A stretch of DNA of 55,567 nt, from positions 1 to 55,567 of the forward strand of contig CAJTZH010000009.1 of assembly GCA_910584325.1 (NCBI GenBank), in the 5' to 3' direction. The notes under the pieces were generated by a model. The model was not told the origin of the DNA. It searched no databases and worked only from the letters and a program-made list of their open reading frames with translations. Origin of the DNA: an uncultured Lachnospiraceae bacterium. Lineage in GTDB: Bacteria; Bacillota; Clostridia; Lachnospirales; Lachnospiraceae. A program made the position numbers and the translations under genes. The stretch's first letter is position 1; each line of letters opens with the position of its first letter. Positions 15,853-24,263 of the stretch are shown here, one piece after another.

Positions 15853-17692
15853 AACGTACTTGAAGAAGATAGAGGGGAGGGGGAATAAGCAGTTAGCTGA
15901 TTCTATCCAGGAAACGGTGGATAATATTGCGCCGAAATATTTGGAAGGGTTTTCTTTCTGTGAGCATGAGATGGGGCTTCTCTTTGGAAATGTGCAGTCC
16001 GGAAAAACGGGGCAGATGTTTGGCGTGATTTCTGTGGCGGCGGATTTGGGTTTTCCGGTATTTTTGATTTTGACAACAGATAATGTCATACTGCAGCAAC
16101 AGACGATTGAGCGGGTGAGGGAGGACTTGGAAGGATTCTGTATATGTGACGAATATGATTCGGAGATTTTTGCAGAGAACTGTCTGATGCAGCCGGTCAT
16201 TATTGTGTTAAAGAAGAATGTAAGGACTTTGAAGCAGTGGTCTAATATTCTGGGTTCTACGGGGTTTATGAGGGGGAACCCGCTGTTCATTATTGATGAT
16301 GAGGCAGATGCGGCTTCTCTGAATACGATGGTTAACAGAAACAGCAGGTCTTCTATCAACAGGTATCTGGATGATATTAAGGCGAGATCAGCGTGCAGTA
16401 TTTATCTGCAGGTTACGGGGACGCCGCAGGCGTTGCTGTTGCAGACAATGTCATCAGGGTGGCATCCATATTTTGCTTATTATTTCCAGCCGGGAAACGG
16501 GTATCTTGGGGGAGACTTTTTCTTTCCGGCGGAAGGAGCCGGGGAGTGTATTTCTTATATAGATTCTTTGAGAGATCCGCTGGAAGAGGCGTTAATGCAT
16601 CACCTGGTGGTATCGGGTATCATGCTGACAGCGGGAAAAGGGGTGACAAATTTTTTAATTCATCCCAGTGTGCGGAAGGCGGTGCATGGAAAGTACCAGC
16701 AGGATGTGTTTAAGGTTTTGGGGGATTTTAAGGAAAGGTGCAGGGATGACGAATTTACTGTGCGGGCCAGGCAGCGGTATGAACAGCTGAACCCGGTTAA
16801 ATTTGAGAAGAAGCCGTTTGGAGAGGTTTTGGATTTTATACAGAAACTGCTGGAAAATGATGAGATTAAGGTTCTGGTCATGAACGGAAGTTCCGATGTA
16901 GGCAGTGATGATTATGCATCGGGCTCTAATGTGATTATCGGCGGGAATACGCTTGGACGGGGTGTTACTTTTGCGGGGCTGCAGACGATTTATTATACCA
17001 GGACGGTTAAGAAGCCGCAGGCAGATACGATGTGGCAGCACAGCCGCATGTTCGGCTATGACAGGGATGCTAGGCTTATGAAGGTGTTTATTGACGAGCA
17101 TTTGTATAAGCTGTTTGCGGATATCAATGCAACGAATAATTCTATTATTTCCCAGGTGGAGAGGGGAACTGCAGATGTGAAGATTTATTATCCGGAGGGA
17201 TTGAATCCGACAAGGAAGAATGTTCTGGATAATAAGAAGCTGGCCATGATTTCAGGGGGGACAAATTATTATCCATATTCGCCCGAGAATGATGCGATTG
17301 CTGACATTGACCGGCTTCTGGAGGCATTTGATGATTCACAGCCGTGTTATCAGGTGAGCCTTCGTCTGATGCAGGAGGTTTTTTCCCATATCAAGTCGGA
17401 GGATGATTTTAAGGTAAGCGTTTTCCGCTCTATTATTGATATGGTGCTTGCTGAAAGACCGGCAGGTCAGGGGGTTCTGATTGTCAGGAGGAACAGGAAC
17501 GTGGCGAAGGGTACGGGTGCGCTGCTGTCTCCTAATGACTGGCAGTTAGGCGCATCTGTTACGGACAAGATTGTTCTTACGATGTATCAGATGACAGGAG
17601 AAAAAGGCTGGGGCGGAGAGAAGATCTGGGTCCCGAATATCAAACTGCCGGACAAGATGGTGTATTATGATATAACAGATGACAGTGAATAA
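15839..17692 (+). CDS. Z1 domain ATPase/helicase-like protein
   Basis: 617 residues. P-loop LLFGNVQSGKTGQMFG (about residues 55-65), Walker B LFIIDDEADAASLN (about 150), QVTGTPQALLLQ as a motif III-like segment, and late helicase-type motifs GGNTLGRGVTFAGL and MWQHSRMFGYDRD (arginine finger region) identify the Z1 domain, an ATPase described in operons linked to restriction-modification. ATG 15839 has AGGAGG six bases upstream and overlaps the preceding PLD gene; a longer reading from 15770 is not supported. The protein probably moves along or remodels DNA for the two flanking PLD nucleases. Its C-terminal about 120 residues (VLIVRRNRNVAKG, DWQLGASVTDKIVL) are unassigned. Confidence 0.85.
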   Translation: MKYLETYLKKIEGRGNKQLADSIQETVDNIAPKYLEGFSFCEHEMGLLFGNVQSGKTGQMFGVISVAADLGFPVFLILTTDNVILQQQTIERVREDLEGFCICDEYDSEIFAENCLMQPVIIVLKKNVRTLKQWSNILGSTGFMRGNPLFIIDDEADAASLNTMVNRNSRSSINRYLDDIKARSACSIYLQVTGTPQALLLQTMSSGWHPYFAYYFQPGNGYLGGDFFFPAEGAGECISYIDSLRDPLEEALMHHLVVSGIMLTAGKGVTNFLIHPSVRKAVHGKYQQDVFKVLGDFKERCRDDEFTVRARQRYEQLNPVKFEKKPFGEVLDFIQKLLENDEIKVLVMNGSSDVGSDDYASGSNVIIGGNTLGRGVTFAGLQTIYYTRTVKKPQADTMWQHSRMFGYDRDARLMKVFIDEHLYKLFADINATNNSIISQVERGTADVKIYYPEGLNPTRKNVLDNKKLAMISGGTNYYPYSPENDAIADIDRLLEAFDDSQPCYQVSLRLMQEVFSHIKSEDDFKVSVFRSIIDMVLAERPAGQGVLIVRRNRNVAKGTGALLSPNDWQLGASVTDKIVLTMYQMTGEKGWGGEKIWVPNIKLPDKMVYYDITDDSE

Positions 17693-17721
17693 TGGTACTA
17701 TGTATTTGAAAGGAAGGTGTC

Positions 17722-18678
17722 ATGAAGTATTCAGAGCTGGCGAGAAGGGTATTGTTTGAACCGCTCCGCACGGGGGCGGACAGGCTGTGTATTTTGTCAG
17801 GGTACGCAACGCCGAACATGGCTTCGTGGCTGATCAAGAATTTGAAGGAGTTTAAATCCGGGCCTATAGACATATCTTTGATTGTGGGAATGGTTCCTTT
17901 TGACGGCCTCAGCATTGCTGTCCATGAGGGATTTAAGGAGCTACAGAAGGAGAAGATGCCTCAGGAGGTGGCGCATTATCAGTGCAGTTATGTGTATGAT
18001 TCTGCGCCGGTACATGCGAAAGTGTATATCTGGCTTAAAGGGGATGAGCCGATTGTAGCATTTGCCGGTTCGGCAAATTTTACGCAGAGTGCATTTGGGG
18101 AAAAGCGCAGGGAATATATGGTGGAGTGTGACGCCCTGGAAGCGTACCAGTATTACTGCAGTGTAGAGAATGATACGATATTCTGTAATCATGCCGAAGT
18201 TGAGGAATATGTTGTGCTGTACCCAATGCACAGTGTTTTGGATATGGAAAATAAGCCGGTCGGCAGTCTGTCAGGTGAAAATATAGAAAAAATTACGCTT
18301 TCCCTGCTTTCGGAAAACGGGGAAGTGGGGACGAAATCGGGGCTGAACTGGGGGCAGAGAAACAGGCGGAATAAGAATGAGGCATACATACCGCTTCCTG
18401 CGCCGATGGTCCGGACGGGCTTTTTCCCGTTGAATAAACAGCATTTTACAGTTGTTACGGATGACGGCCATCAGCTGATATTGAGGGTGGAACAGCAGGG
18501 GAATAAGGCGATTACTACGCCGCTTAGTAATGCACAGCTTGGGGAGTATTTCAGGAACCGGCTGGGGCTGGCGAATGGCGCTTATATTTGGAGAAGTGAC
18601 CTGGAGGCATATGGACGTACAGATGTTACGTTTTATAAGCTGGATGATGAACAGTTTTATATGGATTTTTCAGTGTAG
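17722..18678 (+). CDS. PLD-type restriction endonuclease (NgoFVII-like), second copy
   Basis: 318 residues. N-terminal PLD nuclease fold with LCILSGYATPNMASWL, catalytic HAKVYIWLKG and AFAGSANFTQSAFG; C-terminal half with FFPLNKQHFTVVTDDGHQL and YFRNRLGLANGAYI, parallel to the VTDDGW and GRL segments of the first PLD protein. The two proteins are only distantly alike, so this is not a recent duplication. AAGGAAGG precedes the ATG. It is the last plus-strand gene of the cassette and meets the methyltransferase gene tail to tail, with a shared terminator between. The name follows the R.NgoFVII family; the recognition sequence cannot be read from the protein. Confidence 0.8.
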   Translation: MKYSELARRVLFEPLRTGADRLCILSGYATPNMASWLIKNLKEFKSGPIDISLIVGMVPFDGLSIAVHEGFKELQKEKMPQEVAHYQCSYVYDSAPVHAKVYIWLKGDEPIVAFAGSANFTQSAFGEKRREYMVECDALEAYQYYCSVENDTIFCNHAEVEEYVVLYPMHSVLDMENKPVGSLSGENIEKITLSLLSENGEVGTKSGLNWGQRNRRNKNEAYIPLPAPMVRTGFFPLNKQHFTVVTDDGHQLILRVEQQGNKAITTPLSNAQLGEYFRNRLGLANGAYIWRSDLEAYGRTDVTFYKLDDEQFYMDFSV

Positions 18679-18679
18679 T

Positions 18680-18705
18680 AAAACCGGGGCCGAAGCTCCG
18701 GTTTT
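18680..18705. terminator. Bidirectional intrinsic terminator
   Basis: AAAACCGGGGC (18680-18690) and GCTCCGGTTTT (18695-18705) form an 11-bp stem with one mismatch and a CGAA loop, with A and T tails that serve both the second PLD gene and the converging methyltransferase gene. Confidence 0.75.
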
Positions 18706-18714
18706 ATGATATGG

Positions 18715-19779
18715 TTATTCATTGATGTTTGGTTCAATGCTGGGGTATTCAATGCCGGCGAAGCTTTTCAGGATAGCTTCAAAAATAATCTTTGCCCCTC
18801 TGCATGGAACGGCCATGCCGATCTGTTTTCTGACGCTTTCTTTGCTTCCGATGAATTTATATGTGTCGGGAAAGGTCTGCAGGCGGGCGCGTTCCCGGTT
18901 TGTCAGGGCTCTGGATTCTTTCCAGTGGTAAATATGGGTTCCGCCGCCGCCGCTTCCGGTGACGGTGTATGCAGGTTTATCAGGGTCCAGCCGTTTGTAT
19001 ATCTGGCTGATTTTCGCGCCGTGGACATTCAGTTTCAGTTCGTCCGGCAGGTCGGCAGTAAATGCATTCTGTCCGGGAAGGATATGATCCAGCCTTTCAA
19101 TTACGGTTTTAGACTGTTTTGTCAGTTCGTTATTAAAGGCGTCTGCCGGGATGGGCGGCTCTTCTATTGCTTTCCGGCAGGTATTGTCAATGTCCGCATA
19201 TGGTTCCGGAGAAGGGACATGGTATGCAATATCAATATCTTTCCGGATGCCTACTATGATGATCCGGTGGCGGGCCTGGGGGATTCCGTATTCCTCAAAT
19301 TTATATAAATGCGGGACTACGGTATATCCGCCGTGGGTTCCTGCTTTTTTCAGTTCGTCTATGATTTTGGTAAAGGCTTTTCCATCATTGGCATTTCGGA
19401 GCCCGCCTACATTTTCCGCAACAAACCAAATGGGATTATAAATGTTCAAAACCTTTACGCCGTAGGAATATAAAGGGCCAAAGACACCGTTCATCCCCTT
19501 TTGTTCACCGACTACACTGTAGTCATTGCATGGAAAGCCGAAAGCAAGAGCATCTATTTCGGGAAGGTTTTCCAGATTAAACTCACGGATGTCTTTGTGG
19601 TAAACGCTTTTTGGGTTATCGCGGCAGATGTTGTATCTGTATGTTTCGCACGTATCTTTATCATAGTCATTTGCCCATTGATGGACAATTTTGAAATCAT
19701 CATTGCCGATATCGGCGTTAAGGGCACCCCATGCAATTCCGCCGGGGCCGCAGAACAATTCTCCAAGTTTATATATCAT
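18715..19779 (-). CDS. DNA (cytosine-5-)-methyltransferase
   Basis: 354 residues with all main C5-methyltransferase motifs: I (LGELFCGPGGIAWG), IV with the catalytic Pro-Cys (GFPCNDYSVVG), VI (FVAENVGGL), VIII (QARHRIIIVGI), and IX-X (RALTNRERARLQTFPDTY, IGMAVP). It methylates C5 of cytosine in an unknown site; the target region lies between VIII and IX (about residues 185-260). Start: the ATG at 19779 has GAGAGGG five bases upstream and begins just before motif I; a further ATG at 19803 lies inside the regulator gene. It overlaps the end of the XRE regulator by 11 bases. Role: the protective modification arm for the facing nucleases. Confidence 0.92.
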   Translation of the reverse strand: MIYKLGELFCGPGGIAWGALNADIGNDDFKIVHQWANDYDKDTCETYRYNICRDNPKSVYHKDIREFNLENLPEIDALAFGFPCNDYSVVGEQKGMNGVFGPLYSYGVKVLNIYNPIWFVAENVGGLRNANDGKAFTKIIDELKKAGTHGGYTVVPHLYKFEEYGIPQARHRIIIVGIRKDIDIAYHVPSPEPYADIDNTCRKAIEEPPIPADAFNNELTKQSKTVIERLDHILPGQNAFTADLPDELKLNVHGAKISQIYKRLDPDKPAYTVTGSGGGGTHIYHWKESRALTNRERARLQTFPDTYKFIGSKESVRKQIGMAVPCRGAKIIFEAILKSFAGIEYPSIEPNINE

Positions 19780-20128
19780 TATTGCCCTCTCTTTCTTTTT
19801 CATGTTGAAAAATTAAATAGTCAATTTGGCTTTGAATTTGTTTTTTGTCTTCTTGGCTTAATTTCTCTATGCCTTTGAAGCAGGTTTCCATGTAGGCGTT
19901 TATATCTTCCCTTTCTAGATACCCGGCTTTCTGATATAGTTCAATCAGCTTGATGTTATAAAATAAAGCCAGTTTTTTTAAGGCGATGGGAGAAGGAATT
20001 TGTGTAATATTGCATTCCATACGACTCAACTGTGAAGTGGTTATGCCGGTTCCTTTTTCCACATCCCTTGTACTTAGTTTATTTTGTTCTCTTATCGTTC
20101 TTAGATATTGTCCAAGTGTTTCTGTCAT
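19769..20128 (-). CDS. XRE family regulator (HTH), controller of the methyltransferase
   Basis: 119 residues. The N-terminal helix-turn-helix reads LGQYLRTIREQNKLSTRDVE, then GITTSQLSRME, a Cro/C1-type DNA-binding domain. The remainder (LALFYNIKLIELYQKAGYL and a Lys/Glu-rich tail) is probably for dimerisation. AGAGGTGAT precedes the ATG. It is the first gene of a two-gene minus-strand unit, its end overlapping the methyltransferase start, as is common for controller proteins of restriction-modification systems. A promoter with a neighbouring perfect inverted repeat (20183-20222) is its likely site of autoregulation. Confidence 0.88.
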   Translation of the reverse strand: MTETLGQYLRTIREQNKLSTRDVEKGTGITTSQLSRMECNITQIPSPIALKKLALFYNIKLIELYQKAGYLEREDINAYMETCFKGIEKLSQEDKKQIQSQIDYLIFQHEKEREGNNDI

Positions 20129-20149
20129 ATTATCACCTCTATTTTTGAT

Positions 20150-20178
20150 AGTATAGCATATGTGCTGCGAAAATGCAA
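20150..20178 (-). promoter_or_regulatory. Promoter of the XRE-methyltransferase unit
   Basis: On the minus strand TTGCAT (plus-strand 20173-20178) and TATACT (20150-20155) are exactly 17 bases apart, about 20 bases before the regulator ATG. Confidence 0.7.
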
Positions 20179-20182
20179 CAAA

Positions 20183-20222
20183 AATCTAATATTTGCTGCT
20201 TAATTGCAGCAAATATTAGATT
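20183..20222. promoter_or_regulatory. Perfect 17-bp inverted repeat, probable operator
   Basis: AATCTAATATTTGCTGC (20183-20199) and its exact reverse complement (20206-20222) flank TTAATT. The repeat sits five bases upstream of the -35 of the XRE promoter. A related GCTGC/GCAAC pair lies over the spacer and -35 (20164-20179). The position suggests binding by the XRE regulator; a hairpin with no T-run is less likely to be a terminator. Confidence 0.6.
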
Positions 20223-20494
20223 GCTATTATAGAATAATTTGGAATTTGATAGATTATTATATTTGGGGATACGAAATCAAATTAATGAAATAATAAGCGG
20301 CTTGTGGTTGTACTGGCTTTGGTATATAATAAACTTTACGCTAAGGCTGTTTTTTTAACTAAATAGTGTATATGATACGAACGAAATCGGAAGTTTGTGA
20401 GATATATGATTTTGTTTAAAAACTATTACTAGCTGTAATTTAGTCTAGGAATCATAATTAGTATAAAGTAAAATATAGTAATGGGAGAAACAGT
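20223..20494. other. AT-rich intergenic region
   Basis: No gene is seen. A TATAAA near 20460 could be a -10 for the following membrane protein gene, but no convincing -35 accompanies it. Confidence 0.4.
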
Positions 20495-21049
20495 ATGGGC
20501 AAGGGAAACACAAAGAAAAAGAAGTATACGGCGACAAAAGATGAAAATAATTTATCAATAAGTAATATGGTTGATATTCAAGCTGAAGCCTATTATAGAG
20601 CGTTGAAAAGGATAGAGCAGGAAAAATTACAATCTAATCAAAGGATTGATAATAAAAAGAAAAAGAAATGGTATATTGACCTTCTTCTTTTATTAAATGT
20701 GTTATTTTTTCCATGGAAAATTAATAAACATTTCAAAATAAACAATCAAATATATGATAATATACTTGTAGGATTTGTTTCGAGTGGATTACAACTTCTT
20801 GGAACTATAGTGTGGGTTATAGGCCTTTTAAGTTTCATGGTTATGATTGATAAAATCAAAAATATTCAAGAAGTGATTATAACTTTTTATATAGGAATAG
20901 TCTCGTTATTCTTTGGAGGTATATTTATTATAGCAGGCGATGGATTTAGTAAGGAACAGGATAGTAATAAAATTTATGCATACTCAGCGGGAATCCTTGC
21001 GTTAATAAGCTGTGTGGTTAGTATAATTTCATTAGTTCAAAATTGGTAA
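20495..21049 (+). CDS. Four-helix membrane protein, unknown
   Basis: 184 residues. The N-terminal about 60 residues are charged and Lys-rich (GKGNTKKKKYTATKDENN) with a likely amphipathic helix (AEAYYRALKRIEQEKL). Four hydrophobic segments follow: around WYIDLLLLLNVLFFPW, LLGTIVWVIGLLSFMVMI, VSLFFGGIFIIAG and ILALISCVVSIISLV. GGGAG lies seven bases before the ATG. It is AT-rich like the first half of the island and lies at its right edge. I do not recognise the family; a membrane effector role is possible but unsupported. Confidence 0.65.
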   Translation: MGKGNTKKKKYTATKDENNLSISNMVDIQAEAYYRALKRIEQEKLQSNQRIDNKKKKKWYIDLLLLLNVLFFPWKINKHFKINNQIYDNILVGFVSSGLQLLGTIVWVIGLLSFMVMIDKIKNIQEVIITFYIGIVSLFFGGIFIIAGDGFSKEQDSNKIYAYSAGILALISCVVSIISLVQNW

Positions 21050-21244
21050 TTATAATTAAGAAGGATGTAGGGAATAATCTGGTGTTTGTATGTAGAAAAG
21101 GATGATAGTAGAATTTATTAAATCAACATTTATACAGCCCGCATCTAACTCAATACTATAACATCAACAAAAATAAAAGTCTAGACCTTTTTCAGCTTTA
21201 TGCTATCATCAAAGATACCAACAAATATACGGGAGGTATTGATT

Positions 21245-22006
21245 ATGAAAGCAAAAGCATCTGACTGGTACAAGTCCATTTGGACAATGGATATTAAGAA
21301 TATGTCGTGGGTGGAACAGACAGTGGCGGAAATAGACTTTATTGTAAAGATATGCAATTTGAAAGGGAATGAGAGAATTCTTGATTTAGCCTGTGGATTT
21401 GGGAGGCATGCGCTGGAATTTGCAAAACGCGGTTTTGAGGTGGTCGGGGTTGATATTACTGCTGATTACATTAAGGACGCGAAGAAGAATGCGCGGGAAA
21501 TGAAACTTGATAATGTCGAATTTATATGTTGCGATATCAGAGAGGTATCTTTTGAAAATGAATTTGATGTTGTGCTCAATATTGCTGACGGGGCACTCGG
21601 TTATCTGGAGAATGATGAAGAAAATTTAAAAATATTTGATGTGATAGCAAAATCGTTGCGAAAGAACGGGCAGCATATATGCGGCCTCATCAGCGGTGAC
21701 TATGCGGATTTGCATTTTCCTATGAAAACATGGAGTGCCGGTCAGAGTGCCTTATCATTGTCGGAATTTGAGTGGGACCGTGAAAAACGTATTATGTTAT
21801 ATGGAGGGCAGGATTTTGAGTATGGAAAGCCGGTTATTGTTCCGGATATAGAAGAAGGGGACCCAACCAGAGTATATACTTTAAAGGAAATAAAAGATAT
21901 TATGCATGAAAGAAAAATGGAAGTAGTAGAAGCGTTCGCAGATTACAATGGTCAGCCGGCAAGTCCATATGAATTTCAGATGCTGATTCACAGCCGGCGG
22001 CTTTAA
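21245..22006 (+). CDS. Class I SAM-dependent methyltransferase
   Basis: 253 residues. Motif I ILDLACGFGRHALEFAKRG, motif II EVVGVDITADYI and a post-motif FICCDIREVSF show a Rossmann-type SAM methyltransferase; the C-terminal TRVYTLKEIKDIM and PYEFQMLIHSRR are typical of this small-molecule-type group. The ATG at 21245 follows GGGAGG with eight bases between; a longer frame from 21200 has no ribosome site. Codon use returns to the host-like pattern, so it marks the right border of the island. The substrate is unknown. Confidence 0.88.
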   Translation: MKAKASDWYKSIWTMDIKNMSWVEQTVAEIDFIVKICNLKGNERILDLACGFGRHALEFAKRGFEVVGVDITADYIKDAKKNAREMKLDNVEFICCDIREVSFENEFDVVLNIADGALGYLENDEENLKIFDVIAKSLRKNGQHICGLISGDYADLHFPMKTWSAGQSALSLSEFEWDREKRIMLYGGQDFEYGKPVIVPDIEEGDPTRVYTLKEIKDIMHERKMEVVEAFADYNGQPASPYEFQMLIHSRRL

Positions 22007-22055
22007 TTATCCTGTCGTGGAAAAACGAAAATACCATAACATTACCGTAATCCGG

Positions 22056-22084
22056 TTGCAAAACCAAATCATTTCTTCTATAAT
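22056..22084 (+). promoter_or_regulatory. Consensus promoter upstream of lipoprotein remnant and recQ
   Basis: TTGCAA (22056-22061) and TATAAT (22079-22084) with a 17-base spacer. It precedes the lipoprotein remnant at 22121 and, 340 bases on, recQ, for which it may be the only obvious promoter. Confidence 0.7.
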
Positions 22085-22120
22085 CAATTATGATCTGAAA
22101 AATCACGAGGTAAAAGCATC

Positions 22121-22423
22121 ATGAAAAAATCAGCAATATTTTTTACGATTACAGCACTCCTCATGCTTTTTTCTGCCTGTTTAACCGGAGAACAGAACCA
22201 AGAACCCGATTTGCAGATGAACATGGACGATATGGCGGTGATTACCTGAATAGCGAAGCAACGCTCATAGGCTGCAATGACACATACCCCCAGGTAATGG
22301 AGTCTGATGCGGTAAAAACAAAAGATTACGCGGTGGAGCTGCTTTCCATAGAGTATGCATTCACCGGGAATATAGAATGGAAAAAACACAACAATAAATA
22401 TATGAGAAGGAAAGAGAGCACTT
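22121..22423 (+). pseudogene. Lipoprotein gene remnant
   Basis: ATG 22121 with GAGG ten bases upstream opens a 42-codon frame: a lipoprotein signal peptide (MKKSAIFFTITALLMLFSAC, ending in the lipobox cysteine) followed by a short tail and a TGA at 22247-22249. A second frame then stays open through to about 22430 (GGDYLNSEATLIGCNDTYP and further), which reads like continuing protein. A frameshift, probably with a deletion, near 22200 best explains this. It sits between a strong promoter and recQ. Confidence 0.5.
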
Positions 22424-24262
22424 ATGACTCCCAAAGAACTACTAAAAACATATTTCGGATATGATTCGTTCCGAACCGGACAGGAAGAAATTATCCATTC
22501 TATTTTGTCGGGAAGAGACGTCATGGCAGTGATGCCGACGGGCGCGGGCAAGTCGCTGTGTTATCAGGTGCCGGCGCTGCTTCTTCCGGGCATCACTATT
22601 GTGATATCACCTCTGATATCTCTGATGCAGGATCAGGTGAAAGCTTTAAACGAAGCCGGAATCCATGCTGCGTATATCAATTCATCCCTGACGGAAACAC
22701 AGATATCAAAAGCAATCGCTCTGGCGTTAACGGGCAGATATAAGATTATTTATGTTGCGCCGGAGAGGCTTGAAAGCGCGGATTTCATGCGCTTTGCGCT
22801 TAGCGGGACGATTTCGATGGTTACAGTTGACGAAGCGCATTGTATTTCACAATGGGGACAGGATTTCAGACCAAGCTACCTAAAAATCGTTGATTTTATA
22901 GAGCGTCTGCCGCAAAGACCGGTTATTGGAGCGTTTACGGCAACAGCCACACAAGAAGTAAAAGCGGACATTGAATGTATTTTGAAATTAAATCATCCGA
23001 ATGTGGTCGTAACGGGATTTGACAGGGAAAATCTGTACTATAGTGTGGAATATTTACCAGTGAAACAAAAAAATGATTTTATCATAGACTACATTGAAAA
23101 ACATCCCGGCGAGAGCGGTATCATTTACTGTGCGACAAGGAAAAATGTTGATACGGTCTATGAACAGTTGTTCAAGCGGGGCGTTCCTGTGACATGTTAC
23201 CATGCCGGAATCGACAACGAAGCAAGGAAAAATAATCAGGATGATTTTATCTATGACAGGGCGCATGTCATTGTAGCAACAAACGCGTTTGGCATGGGAA
23301 TTGACAAGTCCAACGTGAGGTTTGTGATTCATTACAATATGCCGCAGAGTATGGAAAATTATTATCAGGAGGCAGGGCGGGCCGGACGCGACGGTGGAGC
23401 CGCTCAGTGTATCCTTCTCTTTTCGCCGCAGGATGTCATGATTGGCAAATTTCTTCTGGACAATAAAGAATTTGAAGGAACAAATACAGACGATATGGAA
23501 TCGGTAAGGCGGCGGGATATTCACAGGCTCCGCGTTATGGAAGGGTATTGTAAAACCACGTTGTGTCTTAGGAACTACATACTGGAATATTTTGGTGAGA
23601 AAACAAGCGTGCCGTGCGAAAACTGTGGGAACTGCCACCGCGAATACATGGAACTTGACATGACCGGCGAGGCGAAGCAGGTCATAAACTGTATAACCGA
23701 AACAAGAGGCAGATACGGACTCAATATCGTGATTGGAACGCTGCTTGGCGCGAATCGTGCCAGATTAAAAGAGATAGGCGCCGATACCTACCAATCTTAC
23801 GGTGTTCTGGCACACAGAAGTGAAAATGATATCCGTTTACTGATAAACAGGATGCTCGAGGAGGGATATCTAATTCAGACCGAAGGAGAATACAGTCTTC
23901 TTAAGTTAGGGAACATCGAGGCATTGAACGATGACAGTACACGGATTACGGTTAGGAAGTCTGAGGAGCGGGAAGCGATTCCAAGGCGCAGGGAACGGAA
24001 AGCAAAAAGTTCGGACGCGCTTACAAGTGCTGGATACAAGCTGTTTGAACAATTGCGCCGGCTGCGGTTTGCGATTGCGAAAGAAGAGGCGGTGCCGCCG
24101 TATATCATTTTCAGCGATAAGACGCTGATTGACATGTGTGCAAAGGTTCCGAAAAACAAACGGGAAATGCTTGACGTATCGGGTGTTGCCGAAAGAAAAT
24201 TTAATCGTTACGGTCAAAGGTTTTTTGACGAAATAGCAGAATTTATTATGGAGGAAAAGTAA
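22424..24262 (+). CDS. recQ: ATP-dependent DNA helicase RecQ
   Basis: 612 residues, 3'-5' helicase of recombination and fork repair. SF2 motifs: FRTGQEEIIHSIL (motif 0), AVMPTGAGKSLCYQVPALL (I), VDEAHCISQWGQDFRPSY (II with the aromatic-rich loop), GAFTATAT (III), GIIYCATRKNVD (IV), VIVATNAFGMGIDKSNVRFV (V) and YYQEAGRAGRDG (VI). The zinc-binding RQC cysteines are around 380-410 (CKTTLCLRN, CENCGNCH), and an HRDC domain ends the protein (FEQLRRLRFAIAKEE, MLDVSGVAERKFNRYG). AAGGAAAG precedes the ATG. The NSS transporter starts two bases after the stop. Confidence 0.95.
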   Translation: MTPKELLKTYFGYDSFRTGQEEIIHSILSGRDVMAVMPTGAGKSLCYQVPALLLPGITIVISPLISLMQDQVKALNEAGIHAAYINSSLTETQISKAIALALTGRYKIIYVAPERLESADFMRFALSGTISMVTVDEAHCISQWGQDFRPSYLKIVDFIERLPQRPVIGAFTATATQEVKADIECILKLNHPNVVVTGFDRENLYYSVEYLPVKQKNDFIIDYIEKHPGESGIIYCATRKNVDTVYEQLFKRGVPVTCYHAGIDNEARKNNQDDFIYDRAHVIVATNAFGMGIDKSNVRFVIHYNMPQSMENYYQEAGRAGRDGGAAQCILLFSPQDVMIGKFLLDNKEFEGTNTDDMESVRRRDIHRLRVMEGYCKTTLCLRNYILEYFGEKTSVPCENCGNCHREYMELDMTGEAKQVINCITETRGRYGLNIVIGTLLGANRARLKEIGADTYQSYGVLAHRSENDIRLLINRMLEEGYLIQTEGEYSLLKLGNIEALNDDSTRITVRKSEEREAIPRRRERKAKSSDALTSAGYKLFEQLRRLRFAIAKEEAVPPYIIFSDKTLIDMCAKVPKNKREMLDVSGVAERKFNRYGQRFFDEIAEFIMEEK

Positions 24263-24263
24263 A

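Noticed and set aside
15580..16359. Open frame (259 codons) on the minus strand under the PLD and Z1 genes
   Set aside because: Antisense shadow; the plus-strand frames have catalytic motifs and ribosome sites.
14650..18678. Recent duplication of the two PLD genes
   Set aside because: The proteins share only the PLD motif and a few C-terminal segments and differ in length, so they are distant relatives.
18706..19308. Open frame (200 codons) antisense to the DNA methyltransferase
   Set aside because: The methyltransferase motifs on the other strand are complete, so this frame is chance.
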